The notes beneath the pieces are model-generated. The model worked only from the letters and a program-made list of their open reading frames with translations, did not search any database and was not told where the DNA came from. 64,000 nucleotides of DNA from JACVRW01 sp963826165 (lineage in GTDB: Bacteria; Actinomycetota; Thermoleophilia; Solirubrobacterales; Thermoleophilaceae): the NCBI GenBank assembly GCA_963826165.1, contig CAWGWC010000017.1:124001-188000 (forward strand). Direction: 5' to 3'. Numbering within the stretch: position 1 is the first letter of the stretch; every line of letters begins with the position of its first letter. The position numbers and the translations under genes are program-made. Below are positions 50,487 through 58,275 of the stretch, piece by piece.

Positions 50487-51266
50487 TCAGTCCCTCAGGT
50501 CCGCCACCACCGCGAAGTGGTCCGAGGGCCACACGCCGTCGACCGGCTCGTTGCCCGCCACCCACGCCTTCGTCACCCGGCGCGGGCCCGGCTCCGCTCC
50601 GATGAGGATGTAGTCGATGCGGGCGCTCACGTCGAACGCCGCCGCCACGATGGGGTTCGCCGGGTCCCACGTCCAGCCGGGATCGCCGTCCGCGGCGAAG
50701 CGCCAGACGTCCAGCAGTGCGAGGCCCGCCACCGCCGGCGCGGTGCGCAGCCCCTCGAGCAGACGAACCTCGTCCGAGTCCGGCTCGGCGTTGAGGTCGC
50801 CGCACACCACGGGAGCCAGATCGCCTTCGGTGCCCGCCACCAGCTCGGCCAGCGCAGTCACCTGGCTGCAGCGCTGGGCCGATCCGGTGGGGAGCGAATG
50901 AAGCTGGGTCGAGAACACGGGCAGCCGCCCGGCGGGATGCTCGATGGTGGCGCCCAGCACCCCACGGGGGCCGTCGGCGAGCCCATCGGAGGGAAGCGTC
51001 GCCGCGTGCGTCTCGGCGATGGGCCAGCGGCTGAGGATCGCGTTGCCCACCTCGATGCCGTCGTGAGACGCCACCGCCTGGCGGGTCCAGTGCAGCCCGA
51101 GCTCCGACGCGAGGCGATCCGTCAGCCGGCCCTCGGCCTCCGTGGCCCACACCTCCTGCAACGCACACACGTCCGGGTCGAGCTCGAGCAGCCACGAACG
51201 AATAGCGGCCTCGCGCTCGCGCCGAGGCTCTCCGCGCCACCAGACGTTCCAGCTGACCACGCGCAC
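50487..51266 (-). CDS. Endonuclease/exonuclease/phosphatase-family protein
   Basis: 259 residues. The EEP fold is evident from VSWNVWWRG (metal Asn), DVCALQEVW (metal Glu), VVCGDLNAEPDSDE (Asp, Asn) and the final WPSDHFAVVADL (catalytic Asp-His). Members cut DNA, RNA, phospholipids or other phosphodiesters; nothing here narrows the choice. GTG at 51266 begins the first strand. No signal peptide is present. The 52-base gap to the HNH gene contains the SOS box, so the two are probably separately controlled. Confidence 0.88.
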   Translation of the reverse strand: MRVVSWNVWWRGEPRREREAAIRSWLLELDPDVCALQEVWATEAEGRLTDRLASELGLHWTRQAVASHDGIEVGNAILSRWPIAETHAATLPSDGLADGPRGVLGATIEHPAGRLPVFSTQLHSLPTGSAQRCSQVTALAELVAGTEGDLAPVVCGDLNAEPDSDEVRLLEGLRTAPAVAGLALLDVWRFAADGDPGWTWDPANPIVAAAFDVSARIDYILIGAEPGPRRVTKAWVAGNEPVDGVWPSDHFAVVADLRD

Positions 51267-51296
51267 TCGGCCGACGGTAGTCGCCGGGAGCCCGCC

Positions 51297-51539
51297 CTAG
51301 CCCGGCGCGGCCTCGACGCTGCGCACGTCGACGAGCTGACCCAGCCAGTCCTCGATGCAGTGAGCGTGCGAGGCGGGAGCAGCCACACCGATCTCCAGCC
51401 GGCCTCCGTAGTGGCGGTCGCCGGCCGCGAACTCCACGCTCGTGACCCGGCAGCGCCGGCGCCGCAGCACGATGAGCACGCGCACGATGGCGTCGGGAGA
51501 TCCGTTCAGCTCGACCGACAGTCTCTTGCTCGTGTTCAC
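51297..51539 (-). CDS. ACT-domain protein resembling acetolactate synthase small subunit (IlvM-like)
   Basis: 80 residues forming a single ACT domain: LSVELNGSPDAIVRVLIVLRRRRC, RVTSVEFAAGDRHYGGRLEIGV, then WLGQLVDVRSVEA. The closing LVDV pattern is that of IlvM/IlvN-type valine-sensitive regulatory subunits. No catalytic subunit gene is nearby. GTG at 51539 has a well-placed ribosome-binding site (GGAAGGAG, seven bases away) that can be hidden in a hairpin. A short upstream peptide rich in Ile codons supports a link to branched-chain amino acids. Confidence 0.72.
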   Translation of the reverse strand: MNTSKRLSVELNGSPDAIVRVLIVLRRRRCRVTSVEFAAGDRHYGGRLEIGVAAPASHAHCIEDWLGQLVDVRSVEAAPG

Positions 51540-51548
51540 GTGGCGACT

Positions 51549-51600
51549 CCTTCCGGTCCCGATCAGGAAGGCGCCGCCATCCCGGTCCGAGGACCGTTCG
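51549..51600 (-). promoter_or_regulatory. Switching hairpins hiding the ribosome-binding site
   Basis: Reading the minus strand, CGGTCC/GGACCG (51583-51596) and CCTTCC/GGAAGG (51549-51571, loop of 11) form hairpins. The second encloses the ribosome-binding site of the ACT-domain gene. A further copy of GGACCGG at 51553-51559 and an upstream CCGGTCC-AGC-GGACCGG hairpin (51671-51687, inside the leader peptide) allow mutually exclusive pairings. This is attenuator-like architecture. The mechanism is inferred. Confidence 0.55.
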
Positions 51601-51626
51601 GCCTGCGACCCGGGTGTGGGCGCAGG

Positions 51627-51719
51627 CTAGATGGCAATGGCGATGATGACGCGCGCGCAGAGGCCCGCGTCCGGTCCGCTGGACCGGCCGAGATTCTCGT
51701 GCTGCGGCGACGACATCAT
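51627..51719 (-). CDS. Branched-chain amino acid leader peptide
   Basis: 30 codons, beginning ATG ATG at 51719. The last seven residues are Val-Ile-Ile-Ala-Ile-Ala-Ile (VIIAIAI) before TAG. Four isoleucines and one valine in seven codons, placed ahead of pairing-competent RNA and a gene for an IlvM-like ACT domain, is the classic design of an ilv leader. It begins 15 bases after the glycosyltransferase stop, with no clear ribosome-binding site. It is too short to judge by homology, so I rate it on codon pattern and context. Confidence 0.55.
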   Translation of the reverse strand: MMSSPQHENLGRSSGPDAGLCARVIIAIAI

Positions 51720-51734
51720 CAGAGGCGAGGAAGG

Positions 51735-53061
51735 TTAGAGCCGCGTGGAGTCGCCGGTCAAGGCGACCTGCTCGATCAGGTCGGCGGCCCGGACGGTCCC
51801 GGGCGAGTCCTGGAGCCGGCGCGACACGGTGGCCAGGCGCGGGCCCAGGGCTGCATCGGACAACAGCCCCTCGACTGCCGCGGGCAACTCCGCCGGCTCG
51901 TGTCCGTAGGTGTCGAGCCGAACCCCGAAGCCGGTCTCATGGATCCGCTGGGCATTGTCGTGCTGGTCCCAGAACACAGGCAGCACGACCATCGGCTTTC
52001 CGTAGTAGAGCGACTCGGTCACCGTGTTGTTGCCGCCGTGGGTGATCACCAGGTCGACCTGCGGGAGGATCGACGCCTGAGGCAGGAACTCGGCCCCGGC
52101 CATGTTGCCGGCGAGCTCGAGTGACTCGTGCTGTGGGCCCATCGACACGATCACCCGGAAGGGCGCGTCCGCCAGCGAGTCGATCAGCCCCTGCATGAGC
52201 TCGACGTCGCCGGAGGCGAGCGAGCCGAGGCTCAGATAGACCAACGGCTCGTCACCGTCCGACAGGGAACGCGGCATCGTCCAGGGGTCGTCGGTCCCCC
52301 GGACGCTCGCCTCGAGGTTGTGCCAGCCGGATCCGAGCGGAGAGGCGCGGACGTAGTCGATCTCCGCGGGATAGAGCCACAGGTTGAGCCAGGGAGACTC
52401 GTGCATGAACTCGAGCTCCGGCAACGGCGGCGCCCCGCGCTCGCGGCAGAACGCGTCGAAGCCGGCGTGCATGTCGGCGTGCGTGCGCTCGAACTCCGCG
52501 CGGTAGGCGTCCCAACGGCTGCGATCGGCGGTCGGATAGCCCGAGAAGGTGGGGGGCACCTGCTCGTCGCGCAACTCGGCCGGGTTGCAGGAGACGATGC
52601 GCACCCAGGGCCGCCCACATGCCATCAGTGCGGGAAAGCTCACGACGTTGTCCTCCAGCGATCACGTCGGGCCGCAGCTCGTCGAAGATCTCGATCAACC
52701 GCTCGTCCACGTGCCTGGCGCCATCGATCAGCGCCTGGAACGTGGGCGCGATGAACCCCTCGAGCTGCTCGATGGTCGGCGTGCGAAACACGGGCGCCGT
52801 CTCGCGGATGAAGTCCTTCCAGAACTGGCCGGGGTCCTCCTCCGCCTTGGGCGCCGGCGCCAGCCGCATGAGCCGCTCCTCGAACCCCTTCTCCTCGAGC
52901 GTGCCGGCGAAGGATTCCTCGATGATGAACACAACCCGATGCCCGCGGCGCCGCAGCACGTCGCCGATGCCGACGCAGTTGTTGGTCGGCCCGTACGCGC
53001 CCTCGGGGAAGAACACGATGGTCGCCTGGGCGGCCTCGCTGGCTTGGCTGATCTGCGGCAT
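51735..53061 (-). CDS. MGT-type glycosyltransferase with an apparent one-base frameshift
   Basis: GT1/UGT-like enzyme of the macrolide glycosyltransferase group, inverting, using a nucleotide sugar. The N-terminal half (53061 to ~52655) reads ATIVFFPEGAYGPTNNCVGIGDVLRRRGHRV. The C-terminal half (to 51735) reads LVYLSLGSLASGD, VDLVITHGGNNTVTESLYYGKPMVVLPVFWDQ, the donor-binding signature. The halves are in different frames. Near 52651-52657 one surplus G (GCTGGAGGAC where GCTGAGGAC would read on as IAEDNVVSFPALM) joins them. Either a sequence error or a broken gene. Confidence 0.8.
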
Positions 53062-53098
53062 TGCCTTCCTCGGACCGGACGCTATCGTCCTGCGTCAA

Positions 53099-53172
53099 CG
53101 GGGCGTGGCGCAGCTTGGTAGCGCATTCGACTGGGGGTCGAAAGGTCGCTGGTTCAAATCCAGTCGCCCCGA
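53099..53172 (+). tRNA. tRNA-Pro (GGG)
   Basis: 74-nt cloverleaf. The acceptor CGGGGCG pairs perfectly with CGCCCCG. Anticodon stem TTCGA/TCGAA encloses CTGGGGG, giving anticodon GGG. The T arm is CTGGTTCAAATCCAG. CCA is not encoded. Confidence 0.95.
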
Positions 53173-53595
53173 TTGAGAGAACCGCCGCGCCCAGGAGACA
53201 ACGTCGAGATCGTGCGCCGCAGCCTCGAGGCATTCGCCCGGGGAGACTTCGAAACCTCGTTCGCGGTTCACGATCCCGCCACCGAGTGGCGCACCGCCGC
53301 GGACGAGCCGGACCAGCAGACCTATCGGGGCATGGCGGGTCTACGTCGCTTCGTCGAGTCGCTCGAGGAGCTATGGGAGGACCGCTTCGACGGAAGGACG
53401 GAGTTCGAAGACTTCATCGGCCGAGGCGAGTGGGTGGTCGTCCCCTGGCGTGGTCGGATGCGCGGCCGAACCAGCGGAATCACCGTGGAGGTGCAGGAGA
53501 CGTACGCCGTGCAGGTCCGCGAGGGCAAGATCGTGCGCGTCGAGGAGTACCGGCATGCAGACGAGGCGCTCGCGCGTATCGACAGTTCGACCTGA
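53173..53595 (+). CDS. SnoaL-like / NTF2-fold protein
   Basis: ~140 residues with the alpha+beta cone of SnoaL-like polyketide cyclase/ketosteroid isomerase relatives: NVEIVRRSLEAFARGDF, HDPATEWRT, YRGMAGLRRFVESLEELW, VREGKIVRVEEY. Function cannot be assigned, as most such proteins are uncharacterised. The first in-frame start is TTG 53173, directly after the tRNA-Pro discriminator base. A later start (GTG ~53213) would lose the first helix. It might be expressed from a processed tRNA read-through transcript. Confidence 0.78.
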   Translation: MREPPRPGDNVEIVRRSLEAFARGDFETSFAVHDPATEWRTAADEPDQQTYRGMAGLRRFVESLEELWEDRFDGRTEFEDFIGRGEWVVVPWRGRMRGRTSGITVEVQETYAVQVREGKIVRVEEYRHADEALARIDSST

Positions 53596-53684
53596 CTAGG
53601 ACGACGTCGAATTAGCGCATTCCTGTTCGACGCTCTTGGTAAAGGATGCTCAAAGGGAGCGTCCGTGACCAAAGGAGAATCGAG

Positions 53685-54218
53685 ATGGGCAAGCTGATTG
53701 CGACGACGCAGGCCACCCTCGACGGGGTCATAGACCCGGTCGGCGAGTGGGTGCAGCCGGACGGAGACCACAGCGACTACTCGTTCGAGCGTCAGGCGAG
53801 TTCCAGCGGGCTGGTGCTGGGCCGCAAGACCTACGAGGGGCTGGCGGGATACTGGCCGAGCGCGTCGGGCAAGTGGGCGGACATGGTCAACCCGATGCCG
53901 AAGTGGGTCGGGTCCAACAGTCTGTCCGGCGACCTCGAGTGGAACGCGACCCTGCTCGACGGGGACCTCGAGGACTCGATCCCCAGGCTGAAGGACGACG
54001 TCGACGGTGATCTGTTCATGCACGGCAGCGGCGAGTTCGCGCACGCTCTCGCCGTCAAGGGCCTGATCGACGAGTACGAGATCTTCCTGAACCCGCTCGT
54101 CTGGGGCGAGGGCAACGTCCACGTGCTCGGCGACAGGGGGACGGTGCGGATGGAGCTCGACGACGTGAAGCGGTTCGACTCCGGAGTGGTACTGCTCACC
54201 TACGTGCCGGCGTCCTGA
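53685..54218 (+). CDS. Dihydrofolate reductase-fold (RibD C-terminal-like) protein
   Basis: 177 residues. The N-terminus LIATTQATLDGVIDPVGEWV and LVLGRKTYEGLAGYWP are typical of the YyaP/RibD_C family of DHFR-like NADPH proteins, whose substrates are mostly unknown. GSGEFAHALAVKGLIDEYEIFLNPLVWGEG is the conserved C-terminal part. AAAGGAG lies eight bases before the ATG. It stands alone between the SnoaL-like and pseudo-receiver genes. Confidence 0.88.
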   Translation: MGKLIATTQATLDGVIDPVGEWVQPDGDHSDYSFERQASSSGLVLGRKTYEGLAGYWPSASGKWADMVNPMPKWVGSNSLSGDLEWNATLLDGDLEDSIPRLKDDVDGDLFMHGSGEFAHALAVKGLIDEYEIFLNPLVWGEGNVHVLGDRGTVRMELDDVKRFDSGVVLLTYVPAS

Positions 54219-54249
54219 CTGTGGCCGGGGTCAATTAGAGTTCGCCTCA

Positions 54250-55932
54250 GTGTCTGACCCCGTGCTGGTCGCCGTAGATGAGGATGCGGTGGCCCTGGCC
54301 GACGTCGAGCGAGAGCTGCGCGACCGATACGGGCGCCATTACCGCGTCGAATGCTTCGGATCGTCACGCGAGGCGCTCGACCGTCTCGAAGAACTGGCAG
54401 GCGGTGGCGAACCGGTGGCGCTGGTTCTGGCGGCGCCATGGCTCTCCGGCGTGACCGGGAGCGCGCTGCTGGACGAGGCGCGTCACCTTCATCCGCACGC
54501 CAAGCGCGGGTTGCTGATCGCGTGGGGCGATTGGGGAGATCGGGACACGGGCGAGGCGATCTTCGACTCGATCGGCCACGGCCGCATCGACCACTACGTG
54601 CTCAGGCCGGCGGGGTCGCCCGACGAGCTCTTTCATCAGGCCATCTCGAGTCTGCTGCTCGAGTGGGCGGAGGCGCGCCGCACCTCCCCGTACACCGTCC
54701 ACGTGGTGGGTGAGTCGTGGTCCGGCAGGGCGTATGAGCTGAGGGACGTGCTCGGACGATGCGCGCTTCCCCACTCATTCTGCCTGGCCGATTCGGACGA
54801 CGGGCGCGCGCTGCTGGCCGAGGCCGGCGCGGTGAGAGGACTTCCGCTCGTGGTGTTCCCCGACGGCACGGTCATGTCGGACCCGAGCGACGTCGAGCTC
54901 TCGAAGGCCGCGAGCTCGCCGGTTGATCTGGACCGGGACGACTGGGACCTCGTGATCGTCGGCGCCGGTCCGGCCGGCCTGTCGGCGGCCGTCTACGGCG
55001 CCTCGGAGGGGCTCAACACGCTCGTGGTGGACGAGGGAGGGGTCGGCGGGCAGGCCAGCTCGAGCTCGCAGATCCGCAACTACATGGGCTTTCCTCGCGG
55101 GCTCAGCGGCCGGCGCCTGGCTCAGCAGGCCTACGAGCAGGCCTGGGTCTTCGGCGCGCAGTTCGTCTTCATGCAGCGGATCACTCAACTCGAACGCGAA
55201 GACGAGCGGCTCGTAGTGAGCCTCGCCGGCAGTGGCCGCGTGGCCGCCCGTGCCGTGGTTCTGGCCACGGGCGCCAGCTATCGCCGGCTCGGTGTCCCGG
55301 CGCTCGAGGAGCTGAACGGCGCCGGCGTCTACTACGGAGGCACGGCCTCCGAGGCGCCGACCATGGTCGACGAAGACGTCTACGTCGTCGGGGGCGCCAA
55401 CTCAGCAGGACAGGCGGCACTTCACCTCGCCCGCTACGCCCGCCGGGTCACGCTCCTGGTGCGCGCGCAGTCGCTCGGCGCGGGGATGTCGCATTACCTG
55501 GTGCGCCAGGTGGAGGCTGCCCCGAGAGTGGAGGTACGTCTCGGAACCGAGGTCGTGGGTGGCGGGGGGGACGGATGGCTTGAGCACCTGGTCCTCCGTG
55601 ACGGCGCGGGTGGAGCGGAGGAGACGGTCGAGGCCGGCGGGCTCTTCCTGAATCTCGGCGCGCGCCCACACACCGATTGGCTGCCGGCGGAGATCGGCAG
55701 GGACGCCGGGGGCTTCGTTCTCACCGGAACCGATCTAGAGCCGGGCGGCGCTTGGCCTCTCGAGCGCAGGCCCTCCGAGCTCGAGACGAGCATGCCGGGG
55801 GTACTGGCCGCGGGCGATGTGAGACACGGCTCCGTCAAGCGCGTGGCGTCCGCCGTCGGGGAGGGCTCGACTGCCATCCAGGTGCTCCACGGCCTGCTGG
55901 CCCCACGCGTCCCGGTAGCGTCGCGTCCGTGA
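54250..55932 (+). CDS. Pseudo-receiver/glutaredoxin-like/thioredoxin-reductase-like fusion
   Basis: 560 residues in three parts. Residues 1-125 look like a receiver, but the phospho-acceptor Asp is Ala (LVLAAPWLSG) and the conserved Lys is Arg. Residues ~150-215 resemble a glutaredoxin/thioredoxin fold without a CxxC (GESWSGRAYELRD). Residues ~235-555 are a TrxB-like FAD/NADPH reductase: VIVGAGPAGLSAAVYGA, GGQASSSSQIRNYMGFP, VLATGASYRRLGVP, VVGGANSAGQAALHLA. The CxxC of thioredoxin reductase is missing (YYGGTASEAP), so electrons go to another acceptor. GTG follows a TAGAGT-like -10. Confidence 0.85.
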   Translation: MSDPVLVAVDEDAVALADVERELRDRYGRHYRVECFGSSREALDRLEELAGGGEPVALVLAAPWLSGVTGSALLDEARHLHPHAKRGLLIAWGDWGDRDTGEAIFDSIGHGRIDHYVLRPAGSPDELFHQAISSLLLEWAEARRTSPYTVHVVGESWSGRAYELRDVLGRCALPHSFCLADSDDGRALLAEAGAVRGLPLVVFPDGTVMSDPSDVELSKAASSPVDLDRDDWDLVIVGAGPAGLSAAVYGASEGLNTLVVDEGGVGGQASSSSQIRNYMGFPRGLSGRRLAQQAYEQAWVFGAQFVFMQRITQLEREDERLVVSLAGSGRVAARAVVLATGASYRRLGVPALEELNGAGVYYGGTASEAPTMVDEDVYVVGGANSAGQAALHLARYARRVTLLVRAQSLGAGMSHYLVRQVEAAPRVEVRLGTEVVGGGGDGWLEHLVLRDGAGGAEETVEAGGLFLNLGARPHTDWLPAEIGRDAGGFVLTGTDLEPGGAWPLERRPSELETSMPGVLAAGDVRHGSVKRVASAVGEGSTAIQVLHGLLAPRVPVASRP

Positions 55933-55954
55933 GCGAACGCGACAGCTCGAGACG

Positions 55955-56191
55955 CTACGTGTCCTCGACCTCGGGGCCGCGGACGGCCGCTGCGGGACGC
56001 TTCACGAGGATGCCGGACCGAAGGTCGGCCCGGTGCGCGTGCGAGTACTCGACCTCGGTCTCTTCGGTGGGGTCGGGCGCCTTCCCGGTGGACCGGGCGC
56101 CCGGCTCCACGCCGGCCCGCTCCATGAACCAGAGGCCGGCCGCCACCATGCCGACCACCACGACGCCCGCCACCATGAGGAAGGCGGTCAC
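55955..56191 (-). CDS. Small single-span membrane protein
   Basis: 78 residues, with one N-terminal membrane helix (AFLMVAGVVVVGMVAAGLWFM) and a charged tail (PTEETEVEYSHAHRADL). No family recognised. Its ATG overlaps the stop of the upstream small gene (ATGA at 56188-56191). It is the last of three coupled small membrane genes. Confidence 0.65.
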   Translation of the reverse strand: MTAFLMVAGVVVVGMVAAGLWFMERAGVEPGARSTGKAPDPTEETEVEYSHAHRADLRSGILVKRPAAAVRGPEVEDT

Positions 56192-56406
56192 CCGCGCCCC
56201 GCTCCCAGAGCGGCGTAGAAGGCGCCAAGCGACAGGATCGATGGCACCCAGAGACCTACGAACAGAGCTTCCTCACGCGAGTCGGTGAACCACAGCACCA
56301 CCGACAGCACGAACGAGAGAAACGCTGCGACCGCGATCCAGACGGCCCCCGGGTTGGACGTCAGGATCCCGCCGCCGGCGCGCGGTCGAGCGGATGCGGT
56401 GCTCAC
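56188..56406 (-). CDS. Small two-span membrane protein
   Basis: 72 residues, two helices (AVWIAVAAFLSFVLSVVLWFT and ALFVGLWVPSILSLGAFYAAL). The second helix matches the second helix of the upstream neighbour in the pattern FVGLWxP, so the two are likely paralogues. GTG 56406 overlaps the upstream stop (GTGA). The longer open frame is antisense-like and unsupported. Confidence 0.7.
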   Translation of the reverse strand: MSTASARPRAGGGILTSNPGAVWIAVAAFLSFVLSVVLWFTDSREEALFVGLWVPSILSLGAFYAALGAGRG

Positions 56407-56615
56407 TTCTCGTCGACCCTGAGGGCGTTGCCGATCGCCATGAACGTGGGAGCCCAGAGCCCGACGAAGATGCCCCAGCGCTCCGCCTTGGCCGCCGGCG
56501 CCTCCTCCTTGGAGCGCGAGGTGGCCCAAGCGCCGATGCTCGCGGCGATGGAGGCGAGGCCCGCCACGTAGGCGATGTCGCTGCTGATGCGCAGGCTGCG
56601 CAGAATCTTGACCAT
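56403..56615 (-). CDS. Small membrane protein, first of three coupled genes
   Basis: 70 residues, with helices around DIAYVAGLASIAASIGAWAT and WGIFVGLWAPTFMAIGNAL. ATG 56615 follows a GAAGGGA ribosome-binding site. It is divergent from the arsR gene, so the GTTAAC repeats could influence it. Function is unknown. Confidence 0.7.
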   Translation of the reverse strand: MVKILRSLRISSDIAYVAGLASIAASIGAWATSRSKEEAPAAKAERWGIFVGLWAPTFMAIGNALRVDEK

Positions 56616-56699
56616 TTCCGTCCCTTCTTTGCTTTCTGTCTGTACGTGCGCGGCAACGGCCAGCGACCAGCGGGCACGCGCCACTGCTCGGCTGCTACT

Positions 56700-56717
56700 G
56701 TTAACTGCGTGGTTAAC
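56700..56717. promoter_or_regulatory. Probable ArsR operator
   Basis: GTTAAC-TGCGTG-GTTAAC places two palindromic hexamers six bases apart, across the GTG start of the arsR gene and next to a TACTGT -10 (56696-56701). The symmetric, A/T-containing site in very GC-rich DNA is notable. Autoregulation by the ArsR protein is inferred. Confidence 0.55.
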
Positions 56718-57023
56718 GATCCGTTCAGGGCTCTGTCTCATCCGATCCGCCGGGGCATCGTCGAGCGGCTGTCCGCTGGGCCGGCGACGGTCGGTGACGC
56801 CACCCGGGGGTTCGGGGTATCCAAGCCGGCGATCTCAAAGCACTTGAAGGTGCTGGAGGAGACCGGGGTGTTGAGACGCGAGGTGGTGGGCCGCACGCAC
56901 CGGTTGTCGCTCGAGCCCGAGGTGCTCAGCGAGGCCGCTGATTGGATGGATCGCCAGCGCGTCCTGTGGGGGCGCCTGTTCGACGTCGTCGATGAATATC
57001 TCAAGGAGGACAAGCCGCGATGA
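56709..57023 (+). CDS. ArsR-family regulator (SRPBCC-operon type)
   Basis: 104 residues, a single winged helix: DPFRALSHPIRRGIVERLSAG, then VSKPAISKHLKVLEETGVLRREVVGRTHRLSL. No metal-binding Cys box is present (no ELCVC), so it is probably not a metal sensor. ArsR proteins of this type commonly precede AHSA1/SRPBCC genes, as here. GTG 56709 is leaderless behind TACTGT. Its stop overlaps the next ATG (ATGA at 57020). Confidence 0.9.
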   Translation: MVNDPFRALSHPIRRGIVERLSAGPATVGDATRGFGVSKPAISKHLKVLEETGVLRREVVGRTHRLSLEPEVLSEAADWMDRQRVLWGRLFDVVDEYLKEDKPR

Positions 57024-57691
57024 ACACACCCCCGACCGTCTCGCCGCCGGAGTGGGAAACCGCCCGCGAGGAGCTGCTGGTCAAGGAGAAGGAGCTCACC
57101 CGGGCCCGCGACGCGCTGGCCGCCGAGCGGCGCCGCATGCCGAGGATGGCCGTGGAAAAGGACTACCGCTTCGAGGGCCCTGACGGCCCCGCCAGCCTGC
57201 TCGACCTGTTCGAGGGCCGCCGCCAACTGATCGTCTATCGCTTCTTCTATGAGCCGGGCGTGATGGGCTGGCCCGAGCGCGGTTGCGGCGGCTGCTCCTT
57301 CGGAGCCGACCAGGTGGCCCATCTCGCTCACCTCAACGCGCGCGACACCACGCTCGCCTACGTCTCGCGGGCGCCTCAGGAGAACATCCAGAAGCTCAAG
57401 GCCGAGATGGGCTGGCAGGTCCCCTGGTACACGCTCACCGACGACTTCGACGCCGACTTCGGCGTGGACGAGTGGCACGGCACGAACGCCTTCATCCGTG
57501 AGGACGACCACATCTTCCGGACCTACTTCATCAACAGCCGCGGCGACGAGGCCATGGGCAGCACGTGGGCGTATCTCGACCTGAGCGCCCTGGGCCGCCA
57601 GGAGGAGTGGGAGGACTCCCCCGAGGGGTATCCGCAGACCCCGCCCTACCAGTGGTGGAACTACCACGACCGCTACGAGGAAGCCTCGTGA
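57020..57691 (+). CDS. DUF899 thioredoxin-like protein
   Basis: 223 residues. DUF899 proteins have a thioredoxin fold and are common in soil bacteria, with no known function. The N-terminal coiled region (EELLVKEKELTRARDALAAERRRMP) and the motif YRFFYEPG, then a CxxC (Cys89-Gly-Gly-Cys92) are family-typical. The late WHGTNAFIREDD and TYFINSRGDEAMGSTWAYLDL complete it. It is coupled to arsR by an ATGA overlap and to the next microORF by GTGA. Confidence 0.9.
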   Translation: MNTPPTVSPPEWETAREELLVKEKELTRARDALAAERRRMPRMAVEKDYRFEGPDGPASLLDLFEGRRQLIVYRFFYEPGVMGWPERGCGGCSFGADQVAHLAHLNARDTTLAYVSRAPQENIQKLKAEMGWQVPWYTLTDDFDADFGVDEWHGTNAFIREDDHIFRTYFINSRGDEAMGSTWAYLDLSALGRQEEWEDSPEGYPQTPPYQWWNYHDRYEEAS

Positions 57692-57795
57692 TCGCCCACG
57701 TGGGTGGCCTTCCGGTGGAGGAGCTCGTCCCGGCGCTCTTGGCGGCGCTCGTCGCCGTGAGGGCCGGCGCCCTGCGATCGGGGTTGAGGAGATGA
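57688..57795 (+). CDS. 35-residue hydrophobic microprotein
   Basis: GTG at 57688 overlaps the DUF899 stop (GTGA), and its TGA overlaps the next ATG (ATGA at 57792). It encodes a short peptide with one helix (VEELVPALLAALVAVRAG) and a basic end. Perfect stop/start coupling on both sides is strong evidence of translation despite its size. A single-pass membrane peptide is likely. Function is unknown. Confidence 0.6.
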   Translation: MIAHVGGLPVEELVPALLAALVAVRAGALRSGLRR

Positions 57796-58226
57796 TCGAC
57801 AGCACGACGCTGCGCATGGAGCGCACCTACCAGGCGCCGGCGCAGGCGGTGTTCGAGGCCTGGACCAGCGAGGAGGTGATGCGGCGCTGGTGGCACGCCG
57901 AGCACGACTGGGAGACGACCGTGGCCGAGGTCGACCTGCGCGTAGGCGGCAGCGTGCGGGTGGTGATGCGCGACCCGCACAACGACATCGAGTACGGAGG
58001 CGGCGGCAGGTACACGGAGATCGACCCACCGACCCGCCTCGCCTTCACCTGGATCTGGGATGACACCGACACCCGTCAGCTGATCGAGATCGACTTCGAG
58101 GAGAACGAGGGCGCCACCACGGTCCGCTTCACCCACAGCGGCCTGTGGGACGAGGAGTCGGTCCGCTCCCACGAGGGTGGCTGGAGCAAGGCGTTCGACA
58201 ACCTCGCTCGCACCCTCGCCGCCTGA
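57792..58226 (+). CDS. SRPBCC (AHSA1-like) domain protein
   Basis: 144 residues. The helix-grip fold of the AHSA1 family is clear: MERTYQAPAQAVFEAWTSEEVMRRWW, LRVGGSVRVVMRD, RLAFTWIWDD, VRFTHSGLWDEESVRSHEGGWSKAFDNLA. These bind hydrophobic ligands. It belongs to the arsR operon through the microORF. The ligand is unknown. Confidence 0.9.
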   Translation: MIDSTTLRMERTYQAPAQAVFEAWTSEEVMRRWWHAEHDWETTVAEVDLRVGGSVRVVMRDPHNDIEYGGGGRYTEIDPPTRLAFTWIWDDTDTRQLIEIDFEENEGATTVRFTHSGLWDEESVRSHEGGWSKAFDNLARTLAA

Positions 58227-58275
58227 GCGTCCGCGCTGGTTCCCGATCGGGGAATCGGGTACTCGCGACGACGCG

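Noticed and set aside
49899..51300. Integrated phage or conjugative element at tRNA-Gly
   Set aside because: No integrase, structural gene or repeat of the tRNA 3' end was seen; only a lone HNH gene can be supported.
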